A program made the translations under genes and the position numbers. From Ruminococcaceae bacterium UBA6392 (GTDB lineage: Bacteria; Bacillota; Clostridia; Oscillospirales; Acutalibacteraceae), in contig DJQG01000013.1 of assembly GCA_002438685.1 (NCBI GenBank), positions 2,398 to 51,837 on the forward strand: a stretch of DNA of 49,440 nt. Reading direction: 5' to 3'. Below the pieces are notes generated by a model. The model was not told the DNA's origin and made no database searches. It saw nothing but the letters and a program-made list of their open reading frames with translations. Of the stretch, positions 35,208-43,131 are shown piece by piece; positions within the stretch are counted from its first letter, which is position 1, and each line of letters begins with the position of its first letter.

Positions 35208-35948
35208 ATGAGCGTAAATAACAAAAATGTGATAATAACCGGAGCTGCCGGCGGCATAGGCCGTGCGGCGGCTCTTGCCTTTGCAAAAGACGGATTCGGC
35301 GTGCTGATTAACTACCGCACTTCCGAAGATGCGGCTCTCGCCCTCTGCCGCGAGATAAACGAAGAAAACGGCAGGGCGTTCTGCTTCAGAGCCGATGTGA
35401 GCGTGAGAAGCGAAGTGGACAAGATGACGGACTTCGCCCGCAGGGAGCTCGGCAGAATAGGTGTGCTTATAAACAACGCCGGCATCGCCCAGCAGAAGAT
35501 GTTCTGCGACATCACCGAGCTGGATTTCGACCGCATGATGGGCGTCACGGTCAAGGGCACGTTCAACTGCATTCAGGCGGCACTGCCCGACATGGTTCAC
35601 GAAAAGAGCGGAAAGATAATCAATGTTTCCTCCATGTGGGGCGTATGCGGCGCGTCGTGCGAGGTGCATTATTCCGCCGCAAAATCGGCTCTGATCGGGC
35701 TGACAAAGGCACTTGCGCGCGAGCTTGCGCCGTCAAACATTCAGGTCAACTGCATCGCCCCCGGCGTTATCGACACGAAGATGAACGCCTCCCTCGGCGA
35801 AGAGACGCTCGAACTTTTAAAAGAAGAATCTCCCATGGGACGCTTCGGCACTCCGGAAGAGGTGGCGCGCCTCATGCTCTTCCTCGCGGGGGACGGTTCG
35901 GATTTCATAACCGGGCAGACGATAGGCATAGACGGCGCTTTTATCTGA
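35208..35948 (+). CDS. Short-chain dehydrogenase/reductase, 3-oxoacyl-ACP reductase-like (FabG family)
   Basis: 246 residues, classical SDR. Nucleotide site TGAAGGIG at 11-18, NNAG at 89-92, catalytic Ser near 142 (NVSSMWG), Tyr155 and Lys159 (YSAAK), and the PG motif (CIAPGVIDTKM). The fourth catalytic residue, normally Asn in VNLKGTF, is Thr114 here (VTVKGTF). NAD(P)H-dependent keto-reduction of an unknown substrate; no other fatty-acid genes nearby, so FabG function is not assured. The ATG follows the lipoprotein stop after two bases with AGGG inside that gene's end, indicating coupling. Confidence 0.85.
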   Translation: MSVNNKNVIITGAAGGIGRAAALAFAKDGFGVLINYRTSEDAALALCREINEENGRAFCFRADVSVRSEVDKMTDFARRELGRIGVLINNAGIAQQKMFCDITELDFDRMMGVTVKGTFNCIQAALPDMVHEKSGKIINVSSMWGVCGASCEVHYSAAKSALIGLTKALARELAPSNIQVNCIAPGVIDTKMNASLGEETLELLKEESPMGRFGTPEEVARLMLFLAGDGSDFITGQTIGIDGAFI

Positions 35949-35949
35949 T

Positions 35950-35972
35950 GCACACATTGTGCTCAATTTTTC
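35950..35972 (+). terminator. Weak terminator after the SDR gene
   Basis: Short stem GCACA / TGTGC with a 3-base loop, then TCAATTTTT. Confidence 0.5.
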
Positions 35973-36004
35973 CGTTCATTTTTATAGTTTTTGTATAATT
36001 CTTC

Positions 36005-36033
36005 TTGATTTCTCATTCTTTTTATGTTAAAAT
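36005..36033 (+). promoter_or_regulatory. Promoter of the zinc-ribbon membrane protein gene
   Basis: TTGATT (36005-36010), 17-base spacer, TAAAAT (36028-36033). Confidence 0.65.
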
Positions 36034-36105
36034 CAATTGAAATGTACACAAACAAAGCTGCGGAGGGGTTTTTCGCGGCAACAAAATCTGTTTGGAGGAA
36101 ACGAT

Positions 36106-37200
36106 ATGGCTAACTGCCCCAAGTGCGGCGCGCATCTCAAACTGACTGACTGGCGCCCCACCTGCCCTCATTGCGGCATCAATCTTATCTACTACGGAAT
36201 GGAGGAGCGTCTGCTCGAGGATGCCGACAAGGCCGAGAGCGAACATGCCATATTCCAGAAGAAGCTTGACAGACTCAAGGCTTCGTTCATCGGATCCCCC
36301 CTGACAATAATCAGAATCGTGCTCAGCCTTCTTCCCATCGGAGCACTTATGCTCCCGCTGGCGAATGTGTCCTTCTGGGGACCGTTCTTTGATAAGAAAG
36401 TGTCGGTCAACGCCATCACGATATACAATGCGGTGTCTTCGCTCGACTTTGACGCGCTGTTCAAGTATATCGGTTCGAACTTCTTCGGAAACACTTTCCT
36501 GCTCTACTTCATATCGCTTGTAACGATTCTGCTTTCGGCAGTGCTCATCCTCGTCAGCCTCATTATGCTCACGATGGCATGCTCAAAGCGCGGCAATCCC
36601 CGCAATATCACACTCAACAGCATCACGCTTGTGCTTGCGGCGGTTTCGGTAATCTGCTTCAACCTTTTCGCGAAGGATCTCACCAAGTTCTTCCCTGATG
36701 TTTTCAGCGGTTCGGTCGGCTTCGGCGCATATGTGTTCCTCGGAACGCTCGTCGCGCTGCTCGTCATCAACATCGTCATCGCGAAGGTCGGCGTGAAGGT
36801 CAAGTATAAAGAGACATTCATCGGCGGTATCCCGTCTGAGGAATACTTCGAATATGTCAAGCAGGGCATGAGCACCCACGCTATCAGAAAGATGATGGCA
36901 GAGATCGACGCGAACAACAAAGTCGAGCTCGCCATGAAGGCAAAGGAAGAGGCCGACAAGCTCGAAGCAGAGGCAGAGAAGCTCTCCGCAGAGGCGAAGG
37001 CTGCAGAAGCCGCAGGCGATTCCGAAGCCGGTCACAAGACCCAGCTTGCCGCTCAGGCGGTCGATGCGGCTGCGAAGAAGGCACTGGAAGCTGCGGAACT
37101 CGCAAGAGAAGCTACCGCCGCCATGGAGTCCCTCAAGCAGTTCAATGAGTCCGGCGCAGAGACAGAAGAAAAGGAGCCTGTCTCTTCAACAGACAAATAA
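36106..37200 (+). CDS. Zinc-ribbon membrane protein with Ala/Glu-rich C-terminal helix (unknown)
   Basis: 364 residues. N-terminal zinc ribbon with CPKC (4-7) and CPHC (about 20-23). Then about four membrane helices (LTIIRIVLSLLPIGALMLPLA, YFISLVTILLSAVLILVSLIM, SITLVLAAVSVICFNLF and VFLGTLVALLVINIVIA) and a cytoplasmic C-terminal region of about 100 residues rich in Ala, Glu and Lys, likely coiled coil. Start: ATG at 36106 seven bases after GGAGG; the open frame runs 23 codons further upstream without a ribosome binding site. Single-gene unit. No function is assigned; a scaffold or sensor role would be a guess. Confidence 0.75.
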   Translation: MANCPKCGAHLKLTDWRPTCPHCGINLIYYGMEERLLEDADKAESEHAIFQKKLDRLKASFIGSPLTIIRIVLSLLPIGALMLPLANVSFWGPFFDKKVSVNAITIYNAVSSLDFDALFKYIGSNFFGNTFLLYFISLVTILLSAVLILVSLIMLTMACSKRGNPRNITLNSITLVLAAVSVICFNLFAKDLTKFFPDVFSGSVGFGAYVFLGTLVALLVINIVIAKVGVKVKYKETFIGGIPSEEYFEYVKQGMSTHAIRKMMAEIDANNKVELAMKAKEEADKLEAEAEKLSAEAKAAEAAGDSEAGHKTQLAAQAVDAAAKKALEAAELAREATAAMESLKQFNESGAETEEKEPVSSTDK

Positions 37201-37218
37201 AAGCAATATCAGATTTTC

Positions 37219-37255
37219 AAAGCCGTACAGTATCCGCTGTGCGGCTTTATTTTTA
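37219..37255 (+). terminator. Intrinsic terminator after the zinc-ribbon gene
   Basis: 12-base arms AAAGCCGTACAG / CTGTGCGGCTTT (one mismatch), 6-base loop, then ATTTTTAT. Confidence 0.88.
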
Positions 37256-37267
37256 TAATCATAATCA

Positions 37268-37296
37268 TTGCAACCGCACAGTTTTTATGCTAAAAT
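37268..37296 (+). promoter_or_regulatory. Promoter of the dihydrouridine synthase gene
   Basis: TTGCAA (37268-37273), 17-base spacer, TAAAAT (37291-37296). Confidence 0.65.
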
Positions 37297-37324
37297 CTAC
37301 TGAGTATCTTTCGGAGGTGGCAAG

Positions 37325-38299
37325 TTGTATTATTTATCGGCTGAAAAACTGAAGAGCGGCGCTCTGCTCGCCCCGATGGCAGGCGTGGCGGACAGATCCA
37401 TGCGCGAGCTGTGCATGGAGTTCGGCGCAATAGGCTGCATCGGCGAGATGGCAAGCTCAAAGGGCATAAGCATGAACGACCGCAAATCCTCCGAGCTGCT
37501 GAGTCTGAGCGACGCCGAACGCCCGGCGGGCGTCCAGATATTCGGCGATGTGCCCGAGATAATGGCAAAAGCCATTGATACCTGCATGAAATATTCGCCC
37601 GATTTCATTGATATAAACATGGGCTGCCCCGCGCCTAAGGTTGCGGGAAACGGCGGCGGCAGTGCGCTGATGAAACGCCCGGAACTTGCCGCAGAGATAG
37701 TCGCGCAGTGCGTAAAAGTCTCCCCCGTTCCGATAACGGTCAAGATGCGCGCCGGCTGGGACGCGGAAAATATCAATGCACCGGAGCTTGCCGTGCTCTG
37801 CGAGCAAGCGGGTGCGGCGGCGATAACCGTACACGGCAGAACCCGCAAGCAGATGTATGCGCCGCCGGTCGATCTCGATGTGATAGCCGAAGTGAAAAGG
37901 CGCGTAAAAAATATACCCGTCATCGGAAACGGCGACATAGTCGACGGCAAGAGTGCTGCGGATATGTTCAACAAAACCGGCTGCGACGGAATAATGGTCG
38001 GGCGCGGGGCACTCGGCAGACCGTGGGTGTTCACTCAGATAAGCGAATATTTAAAAAGCGGAAATGTTCTTCCCGACCCGCCGGTAGACGAGCGCATGGA
38101 CATAATGCTTCGGCATATCAGCGCGCTGATAGCGAACAAGGGCGACTATATCGGAATCCGCGAGGCGCGCAAGCACTCGTCGTGGTATATCCGCGACATG
38201 CACGGGGCGGCGGCTTTTCGCCGCGAGCTCGGCACGCTCGAAAGCTTCGAGCAGCTTGAAGCGATAGCGAAAAAGGTAACTGAATCTGCCGCAGAATAG
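37325..38299 (+). CDS. dus: tRNA-dihydrouridine synthase (DusB-like)
   Basis: 324 residues; FMN-dependent reduction of uridines in the tRNA D-loop. TIM barrel followed by a helical tRNA-binding domain. Landmarks: LAPMAGVADRSMREL, QIFGDVPEIMAKA, DINMGCPAPKV with the catalytic Cys101, ITVHGRTRKQMY, PVIGNGDI and IMVGRGALGRPWVF. The start is TTG at 37325, seven bases after GGAGG, since no ATG fits the family N-terminus. The stop is TAG, so TAG is a real stop codon in this genome. Confidence 0.95.
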   Translation: MYYLSAEKLKSGALLAPMAGVADRSMRELCMEFGAIGCIGEMASSKGISMNDRKSSELLSLSDAERPAGVQIFGDVPEIMAKAIDTCMKYSPDFIDINMGCPAPKVAGNGGGSALMKRPELAAEIVAQCVKVSPVPITVKMRAGWDAENINAPELAVLCEQAGAAAITVHGRTRKQMYAPPVDLDVIAEVKRRVKNIPVIGNGDIVDGKSAADMFNKTGCDGIMVGRGALGRPWVFTQISEYLKSGNVLPDPPVDERMDIMLRHISALIANKGDYIGIREARKHSSWYIRDMHGAAAFRRELGTLESFEQLEAIAKKVTESAAE

Positions 38300-38302
38300 A
38301 AT

Positions 38303-38393
38303 AAAAAAGGGAAACCGCCGGAAAGCCAAAAGCTCTCCGGCGGTTCCCCAAACCATATCTCCTATATACCCTTCCGCGCCGATTGCACGGAAC
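38303..38393 (-). ncRNA. Candidate small RNA between ftsZ and dus
   Basis: A promoter-like element at 38400-38429 (minus strand) is followed by about 90 bases containing a hairpin TTCCGTGC / GCGCGGAA with a 5-base loop, then a long GC-rich hairpin (38309-38348, about 17-bp stem with mismatches) and TTTTTT. Only the minus-strand side has the T-run, so it cannot be the dus terminator. A short AGGAG followed by ATG inside could instead start a leader peptide, but that frame runs antisense through dus and looks unlike a protein. Identity unknown; no match to RNA families I can recall. Confidence 0.4.
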
Positions 38394-38399
38394 GCAGTT

Positions 38400-38429
38400 A
38401 GTATAACACCAAAAGCATATAACCGACAA
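38400..38429 (-). promoter_or_regulatory. Possible promoter of the candidate small RNA
   Basis: Minus strand: TTGTCG (38424-38429), 18-base spacer, TATACT (38400-38405). Confidence 0.45.
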
Positions 38430-38433
38430 TATT

Positions 38434-38463
38434 AAAAAGCACCGCCGAAAAACTCAGCGGTGC
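38434..38463. terminator. Intrinsic terminator of ftsZ
   Basis: Stem GCACCGC / GCGGTGC (38439-38445 and 38457-38463) with an 11-base loop, followed by TTTTT on the minus strand and by AGTTTTATTTTT on the plus strand, so it can act both ways. Confidence 0.85.
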
Positions 38464-38473
38464 AGTTTTATTT

Positions 38474-39652
38474 TTATCTGTTGAAGCTGTCAAGAATGAT
38501 GCTGAACTCGTCATCGGGATTTATCTCGGCAGGTCTCTTGGCGATATAAGGAGCTTCTTCCTTTTTCGGCTCTTCGGGAGCTACGGGCTTCACGGGCTGA
38601 GTGATGCTCGTCTGAACATACTCGGTCTGCGCCGCCGGAGCTGCAGGAGATTCTGCCTTGGGCTGCTCTGTGGGATACATCGCCGACTTCGGCTTATCTT
38701 CAAAGCCGGTCGCGATAACGGTTATCATCATCTCGTCATCCATGTTCTCGTCGAACGCGATGCCCCATGTGATATCCGCATCGGGATGAGCCTGCTCGGT
38801 GATGAGCTCAGCTGCGCCCTCGATATCCTCAAGGTCAACATCGGGAGCAGCGGTGAAGCTGATAATAACGCCCTTTGCACCCGCAATCGAGGTCTCAAGC
38901 AGCGGGCTGGAAATGGAGCCCTTTGCCGCCTCTATAGCCTTGTCCTTGCCGGAGGCCTTGGCAAAGCCCATGTGAGCATAGCCTGCGTCCTTCATTATCG
39001 AAGTGACATCCGCGAAGTCGAGGTTGACGAAGCCGGGAACTTTTATAAGCTCGGAGATGCTCTTGACGCCGTGGAGCAGAACCTCATCCGCCATCTCAAA
39101 AGCCTCGGCAAAGGACATCTTCTGTCCGTTGTTCATCGCCTTGAGCTGTTCGTTGGGTATGACAATAAGGCTGTCCACATTCTCGGCAAGGTTCTCTATG
39201 CCCTTCTGAGCCTGGAGCTGCTTCTTTCTGCCCTCGAACTTGAAAGGACGGGTGACAACACCGACGGTGAGTATGCCCATATCCTTGGCGATTCTTGCAA
39301 TGACGGGAGCAGCGCCTGTACCCGTTCCGCCGCCCATGCCGGCAGTGATGAATATCATATCCGTGCCTTTGAGCGCGTCGGAGATAACATCTCGGCTCTC
39401 TTCAGCCGATTTCTCGCCTATTTCAGGTCTGCCGCCTGCACCCTGACCCTTTGTCAGCTTCTCGCCGATCTGGATCTTGTGCGTTGCACGGGAATGAGTA
39501 AGTATCTGCTTGTCCGTATTGACAGCAATAAATTCTGCGCCGAGCACACCGCTGTCGACCATGCGGTTGACGGCATTTCCGCCGCCGCCGCCGACGCCTA
39601 TAACTTTTATCTGCGTGGTTATCTCGCAGTCATTGTCGAGTTCAAACGCCAT
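38474..39652 (-). CDS. ftsZ: Cell division protein FtsZ
   Basis: 392 residues; the tubulin-like GTPase that forms the Z ring. GTP-binding landmarks: GVGGGGGNAVNRM near 19-31, NTDKQIL, the tubulin signature GGGTGTG at 107-113 and NLDFADV (T7 loop). A Pro/Glu/Ala-rich linker (about 325-378) leads to the C-terminal peptide, which ends DDEFSIILDSFNR rather than the usual DIPxFLR type. ATG at 39652 with GGGGGT upstream. It has its own promoter in the gap after ftsQ, and ftsA is absent beside it. Confidence 0.98.
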   Translation of the reverse strand: MAFELDNDCEITTQIKVIGVGGGGGNAVNRMVDSGVLGAEFIAVNTDKQILTHSRATHKIQIGEKLTKGQGAGGRPEIGEKSAEESRDVISDALKGTDMIFITAGMGGGTGTGAAPVIARIAKDMGILTVGVVTRPFKFEGRKKQLQAQKGIENLAENVDSLIVIPNEQLKAMNNGQKMSFAEAFEMADEVLLHGVKSISELIKVPGFVNLDFADVTSIMKDAGYAHMGFAKASGKDKAIEAAKGSISSPLLETSIAGAKGVIISFTAAPDVDLEDIEGAAELITEQAHPDADITWGIAFDENMDDEMMITVIATGFEDKPKSAMYPTEQPKAESPAAPAAQTEYVQTSITQPVKPVAPEEPKKEEAPYIAKRPAEINPDDEFSIILDSFNR

Positions 39653-39704
39653 TTTGTAACCCCCAAACTGATATATAAAAAACGGTTAGTTTTCAGATAG
39701 ATTA

Positions 39705-39733
39705 ATTTTAGCATACATTCAATAAAAAGACAA
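39705..39733 (-). promoter_or_regulatory. Promoter of ftsZ
   Basis: Minus strand: TTGTCT (39728-39733), 17-base spacer, TAAAAT (39705-39710). No terminator between the ftsQ stop (39761) and this promoter, so ftsZ may be read from both. Confidence 0.7.
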
Positions 39734-39760
39734 GCAAAAAATCAAAACAAATTGACAGCT

Positions 39761-40648
39761 TTATTCAACCGCCTGTTCCGGCGATATTTCCGCCGTTGTC
39801 TGCTCGGTAGATATTGTTTCGCTCTTCTTTGCCCCGGGTCTGAAATATGCCTCGTCCGTTATGGATGCGTCGAGCGTGCCGTACTCGGTCGAGTCGATCC
39901 TGTCCTCTTTTTCAACCGCGCCTGCGGCGAGCTTGAGCTTTGCCGGAATATCGGCGAAAGCGCCGAGTTTTATCGTTATTCTGCCGTCATATGTAAGTGT
40001 CAACGCGGCGGGATCGCTCACATCCGCACCGGTTATCTTACCTTTAAGCGAGGTCTTTTCTGCCTCGGTCAAAAGATTTTTATATGTGTCGAGCGGCGAT
40101 TCTTCGCCATCCTTGACCTCAAACGCAAGAACGCTTCCGGGTTCAAAAGTTTTGGCTTTCGGGAACTTTATTTTCTGCAACACGTTTTCGGGCTCGGAAT
40201 CGAGCAGCTCGATAACTTTATATTTCGTATCTGTCAGCGCCCATGTGCCGTCAACGCAGACGCCGTAGAGCACCTTCGCCTGCTTATATTCTATGGAAAC
40301 CGTGTGCGGCAGCTTGCGCTTTATCGTTACCGTTTCTATATACGGCAGCTTCCTCGTTATCCTGTCCTCGGCTTTGTTGAGATTAATCCACATCAGGCAG
40401 TCGCCGACATCTATTCCGGACGCGCTGACTATCTCATTTCCGTCATACCTGCCGTCCCCGCTCAGAGAAAAGCCCTCCACGCGGAACAACACTGCGCTGC
40501 CGATAAACGCGGCTACCGCGAGAACGACAATAACAATAGGCAGAGTCACTATCGCTATTCTCACGCGACGGCGGCGTCTCCCCTTTTTGCTAAGTTTTTT
40601 CTTTTTCGGAGTCTTACTTTTCTGCGGCTGCGTTTTTTTGTTTTCCAT
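39761..40648 (-). CDS. ftsQ: Cell division protein FtsQ/DivIB
   Basis: 295 residues. Basic N-terminal tail (QKSKTPKKKKLSKKGRRRRR), one membrane helix (about 33-53), an extracellular POTRA domain (about 58-125; FRVEGFSLSG, DCLMWINLNKAEDRI, LPYIETVTIKRKLPHTV) and a beta domain (about 130-260). Joins FtsL and FtsB-type proteins at the septum. Start: ATG at 40648 eight bases after GGGG; a GTG three codons upstream lies too close to the binding site. Fifteen bases after murA. Confidence 0.88.
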   Translation of the reverse strand: MENKKTQPQKSKTPKKKKLSKKGRRRRRVRIAIVTLPIVIVVLAVAAFIGSAVLFRVEGFSLSGDGRYDGNEIVSASGIDVGDCLMWINLNKAEDRITRKLPYIETVTIKRKLPHTVSIEYKQAKVLYGVCVDGTWALTDTKYKVIELLDSEPENVLQKIKFPKAKTFEPGSVLAFEVKDGEESPLDTYKNLLTEAEKTSLKGKITGADVSDPAALTLTYDGRITIKLGAFADIPAKLKLAAGAVEKEDRIDSTEYGTLDASITDEAYFRPGAKKSETISTEQTTAEISPEQAVE

Positions 40649-40663
40649 GCGGTACACCCCTTT

Positions 40664-41920
40664 TCAGCTTTCTCTTTCAATCTCCGCCCCGAGTGAGCGA
40701 AGCTTTTCTTCCATATCCTGCCAGCCCCTGTCAATGAGGCTGACATTTTCTACTATTGTGCTGCCCTGCGCCGCAAGCCCGGCAACGGCAAGCGCCGTGC
40801 CCGCTCTCAAATCGGCGGCGCACACACATGCACCCGTAAGCGTCTCGACGCCTTTTATCACCGCAACCTTACCCTCAGTCATTATATCCGCGCCGAGGCA
40901 GCAAAGCTCGCGCACATGACGATATCTGTTTTCAAAAATATTTTCTATCATAACGCTCGTGCCGTGCGACACGCTGAGCATAGCCATGACAGCCGCCTGG
41001 GAATCGGTCGGAAAACCAGGATATGGCATCGTCCGCACGGTCCGGACACTGCGCAGGCGGCCGGGAGCCGAAATATGCACGCTGTTTTCGCCGCAGTCAA
41101 CTTTGCACCCCGCCTGCTCAAACACGGGGATGACCGGAGTTATATGTTCGGCGCGAGTATCCAAAATGCGCACATCGCCGCCGGTCACTGCTGCGGCAGC
41201 CATATAGGTCGAGGCGATTATTCTATCCGGAATGACCGTGTGCTCGGCAGAATGGAGCTTTTTCACGCCGCAGACAGTTATCTCGCCGCTGTCGGCGCCG
41301 GATATATGCGCGCCGCAGGAGCAGAGAAAATCCGCAAGATCGGCTATCTCCGGCTCGCGCGCTGCATTTAGTATAACCGTTTCGCCATCAGCGGATGCCG
41401 CGGCGATAAGTATATTTTCGGTCGCGCCCACACTCGGGAACGAGAGAGTTATTTTCTCTCCATGTAGACCGTCTGGGCATCTGCATGAGAGCACGCCGCC
41501 CTCAGTCTCAATCTGCGCACCCATAAGGCGCAGGGAGGACAGGTGAAGGTCGATCGGACGCAGTCCTATCTCGCAGCCGCCGGGTGCGGATATCTCCGCC
41601 ATGCCGAGCCTTGCGAGCAGGGGCGACAAAAATATAACCGACGAGCGCATCTCGCACATGAGCTCACGCGGCACGTCGCAGCGGCTGACATCTGTCGCAT
41701 CTACTGTAACGGTGCCGCCATCGCGTTCGACTTTGCAGCCGATAAAGCGCAGAATTTTTATCGCGGCATCAACATCGGAAAGGCGCGGGCAGTTATGAAT
41801 AACGCTCACGCCGTCAACGCTCGCCGCCGCCGCCAAAATAGGCAGCGCGCTGTTTTTTGCGCCCTGGAGGCGCACCTCGCCAGAGAGTCTGTTTTTCCCT
41901 GTGATCCTCACCGTTTCCAT
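40664..41920 (-). CDS. murA: UDP-N-acetylglucosamine 1-carboxyvinyltransferase MurA
   Basis: First committed step of peptidoglycan precursor synthesis: adds enolpyruvate from PEP to UDP-GlcNAc. 418 residues, two-lobed inside-out barrel. Lys22-Asn23 (QGAKNSALP) and the active-site Cys116 (APGGCEIGLRPID) are present, so the enzyme should be of the fosfomycin-sensitive Cys type. FPTDSQAAVMA (general-base Asp region) and AADLRAGTAL (C-terminal Arg) also match. ATG at 41920 after GGGGTG; 64 bases after murG in the same direction. Confidence 0.97.
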   Translation of the reverse strand: METVRITGKNRLSGEVRLQGAKNSALPILAAAASVDGVSVIHNCPRLSDVDAAIKILRFIGCKVERDGGTVTVDATDVSRCDVPRELMCEMRSSVIFLSPLLARLGMAEISAPGGCEIGLRPIDLHLSSLRLMGAQIETEGGVLSCRCPDGLHGEKITLSFPSVGATENILIAAASADGETVILNAAREPEIADLADFLCSCGAHISGADSGEITVCGVKKLHSAEHTVIPDRIIASTYMAAAAVTGGDVRILDTRAEHITPVIPVFEQAGCKVDCGENSVHISAPGRLRSVRTVRTMPYPGFPTDSQAAVMAMLSVSHGTSVMIENIFENRYRHVRELCCLGADIMTEGKVAVIKGVETLTGACVCAADLRAGTALAVAGLAAQGSTIVENVSLIDRGWQDMEEKLRSLGAEIERES

Positions 41921-41984
41921 TTTCGCACCCCGCGCAACTCAATTAGTAACTGCGTGCCATCATATGCGAAAATGATTTGTTCTG

Positions 41985-43112
41985 TTACCCGACCACCTTG
42001 CACAGGCAGTCATATATGCGCTGAGCCGCGTCGCTGACGCACATTGCGCGGGCGTTTTCGCCCATTTTTTCGAGCCCCGCGCGATCCGCGAGAAGCTTCT
42101 CGACCTCTTCGGTCAGCTTTTCGCCCGTCAGGTCTTTCTCTTCGATAACCACCGCCGCGTTCTTCTCGACGAGAGTCATCGCGTTGTGATACTGATGATT
42201 TTCCGCAACATACGGCGAGGGAATGAGTATCGACGGCTTGCCGAGAGCCTCTATCTCCGAGAGAGTCGATGCGCCGGCGCGGTTGATAAACAGGTCGCAC
42301 GCCGCCATGCAGCGGGACATATCGTCTATGTATTCTCTTATTGTAACATTCTCGAATTTGTCCGGGTCGACTCCGCGCTTTTTGAGCTCGTCCGTGACCC
42401 ATGTGCCGCTGTGTCCGGTGGCGTGGATGAAGCAGCAGTCGCCCTTGGGGGCGCGCACCGCTATCAGCTCGACCATAGCTCTGTTTATCGGCTCCGCGCC
42501 GAGGCTTCCGCCGGAGGAGAGAATGAGCGGACGACTGTCAATGCCCAGTTCGAGGCGGCTGTGTTCTTTATCCGCTGTAAAGAACTCTGCGCGCACGGGA
42601 AGTCCCGTCAGTACGCAGGGGTTCTTCGGCTCGAGGTATTTTTCCGCCGCCATGCTCGTGAGCATAACCACATCGACCTGCTTTGCGAGCGTCTTGTTCG
42701 TCACGCCGGGATAGGCGTTCTGCTCGTGGATAGCGGTCGGCACGCCGAGCTTCGCCGCCATTCTGATAACGGGTCCGCTGACATAGCCGCCGAAGCCTAT
42801 CGCAAGCTCGGGCTTGAAATCCTTGATTATCTTTTTCGCCTGCGAGGACGATTTGAACATCTTTGAAACAGTCTTTATGTTATGAACGATACCCGCCGGA
42901 CTTAAATCGCGGCGGAAACCGCTGATGTCTATCATCTTTATCGGATAACCCGCCTGGGGAACGAGCTTCGCCTCCATTTTATCGGCAGTGCCGACGAAAA
43001 GTATCTCGGCAGTCGGATTCTGTGAACGGATATATCCGGCAACAGAAAGAGCCGGGTTGATATGGCCGCCTGTGCCGCCTGCGGCGATAAGAATTCTTTT
43101 TGCTTTGAGCAT
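41985..43112 (-). CDS. murG: UDP-N-acetylglucosamine transferase MurG
   Basis: Adds GlcNAc to lipid I to give lipid II on the inner membrane face. 375 residues, GT-B fold. Landmarks: AAGGTGGHINPALSVA at the N-terminus, GFGGYVSGPVIRMA, HEQNAYPGVTNK, GGSLGAEPINRA, INRAGASTLSEIEALGKPS and PSPYVAENHQYHNA. ATG at 43112 with GGAGG seven bases upstream; 19 bases after ftsW. Confidence 0.97.
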   Translation of the reverse strand: MLKAKRILIAAGGTGGHINPALSVAGYIRSQNPTAEILFVGTADKMEAKLVPQAGYPIKMIDISGFRRDLSPAGIVHNIKTVSKMFKSSSQAKKIIKDFKPELAIGFGGYVSGPVIRMAAKLGVPTAIHEQNAYPGVTNKTLAKQVDVVMLTSMAAEKYLEPKNPCVLTGLPVRAEFFTADKEHSRLELGIDSRPLILSSGGSLGAEPINRAMVELIAVRAPKGDCCFIHATGHSGTWVTDELKKRGVDPDKFENVTIREYIDDMSRCMAACDLFINRAGASTLSEIEALGKPSILIPSPYVAENHQYHNAMTLVEKNAAVVIEEKDLTGEKLTEEVEKLLADRAGLEKMGENARAMCVSDAAQRIYDCLCKVVG

Positions 43113-43131
43113 ATTGACTCCTCCGTTGTTT

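Noticed and set aside
38051..38356. Minus-strand open frame starting at ATG after AGGAG, in the candidate small RNA
   Set aside because: The spacing between AGGAG and ATG is only two bases, the frame runs through the terminator hairpin and then antisense to dus, and the translation looks random.
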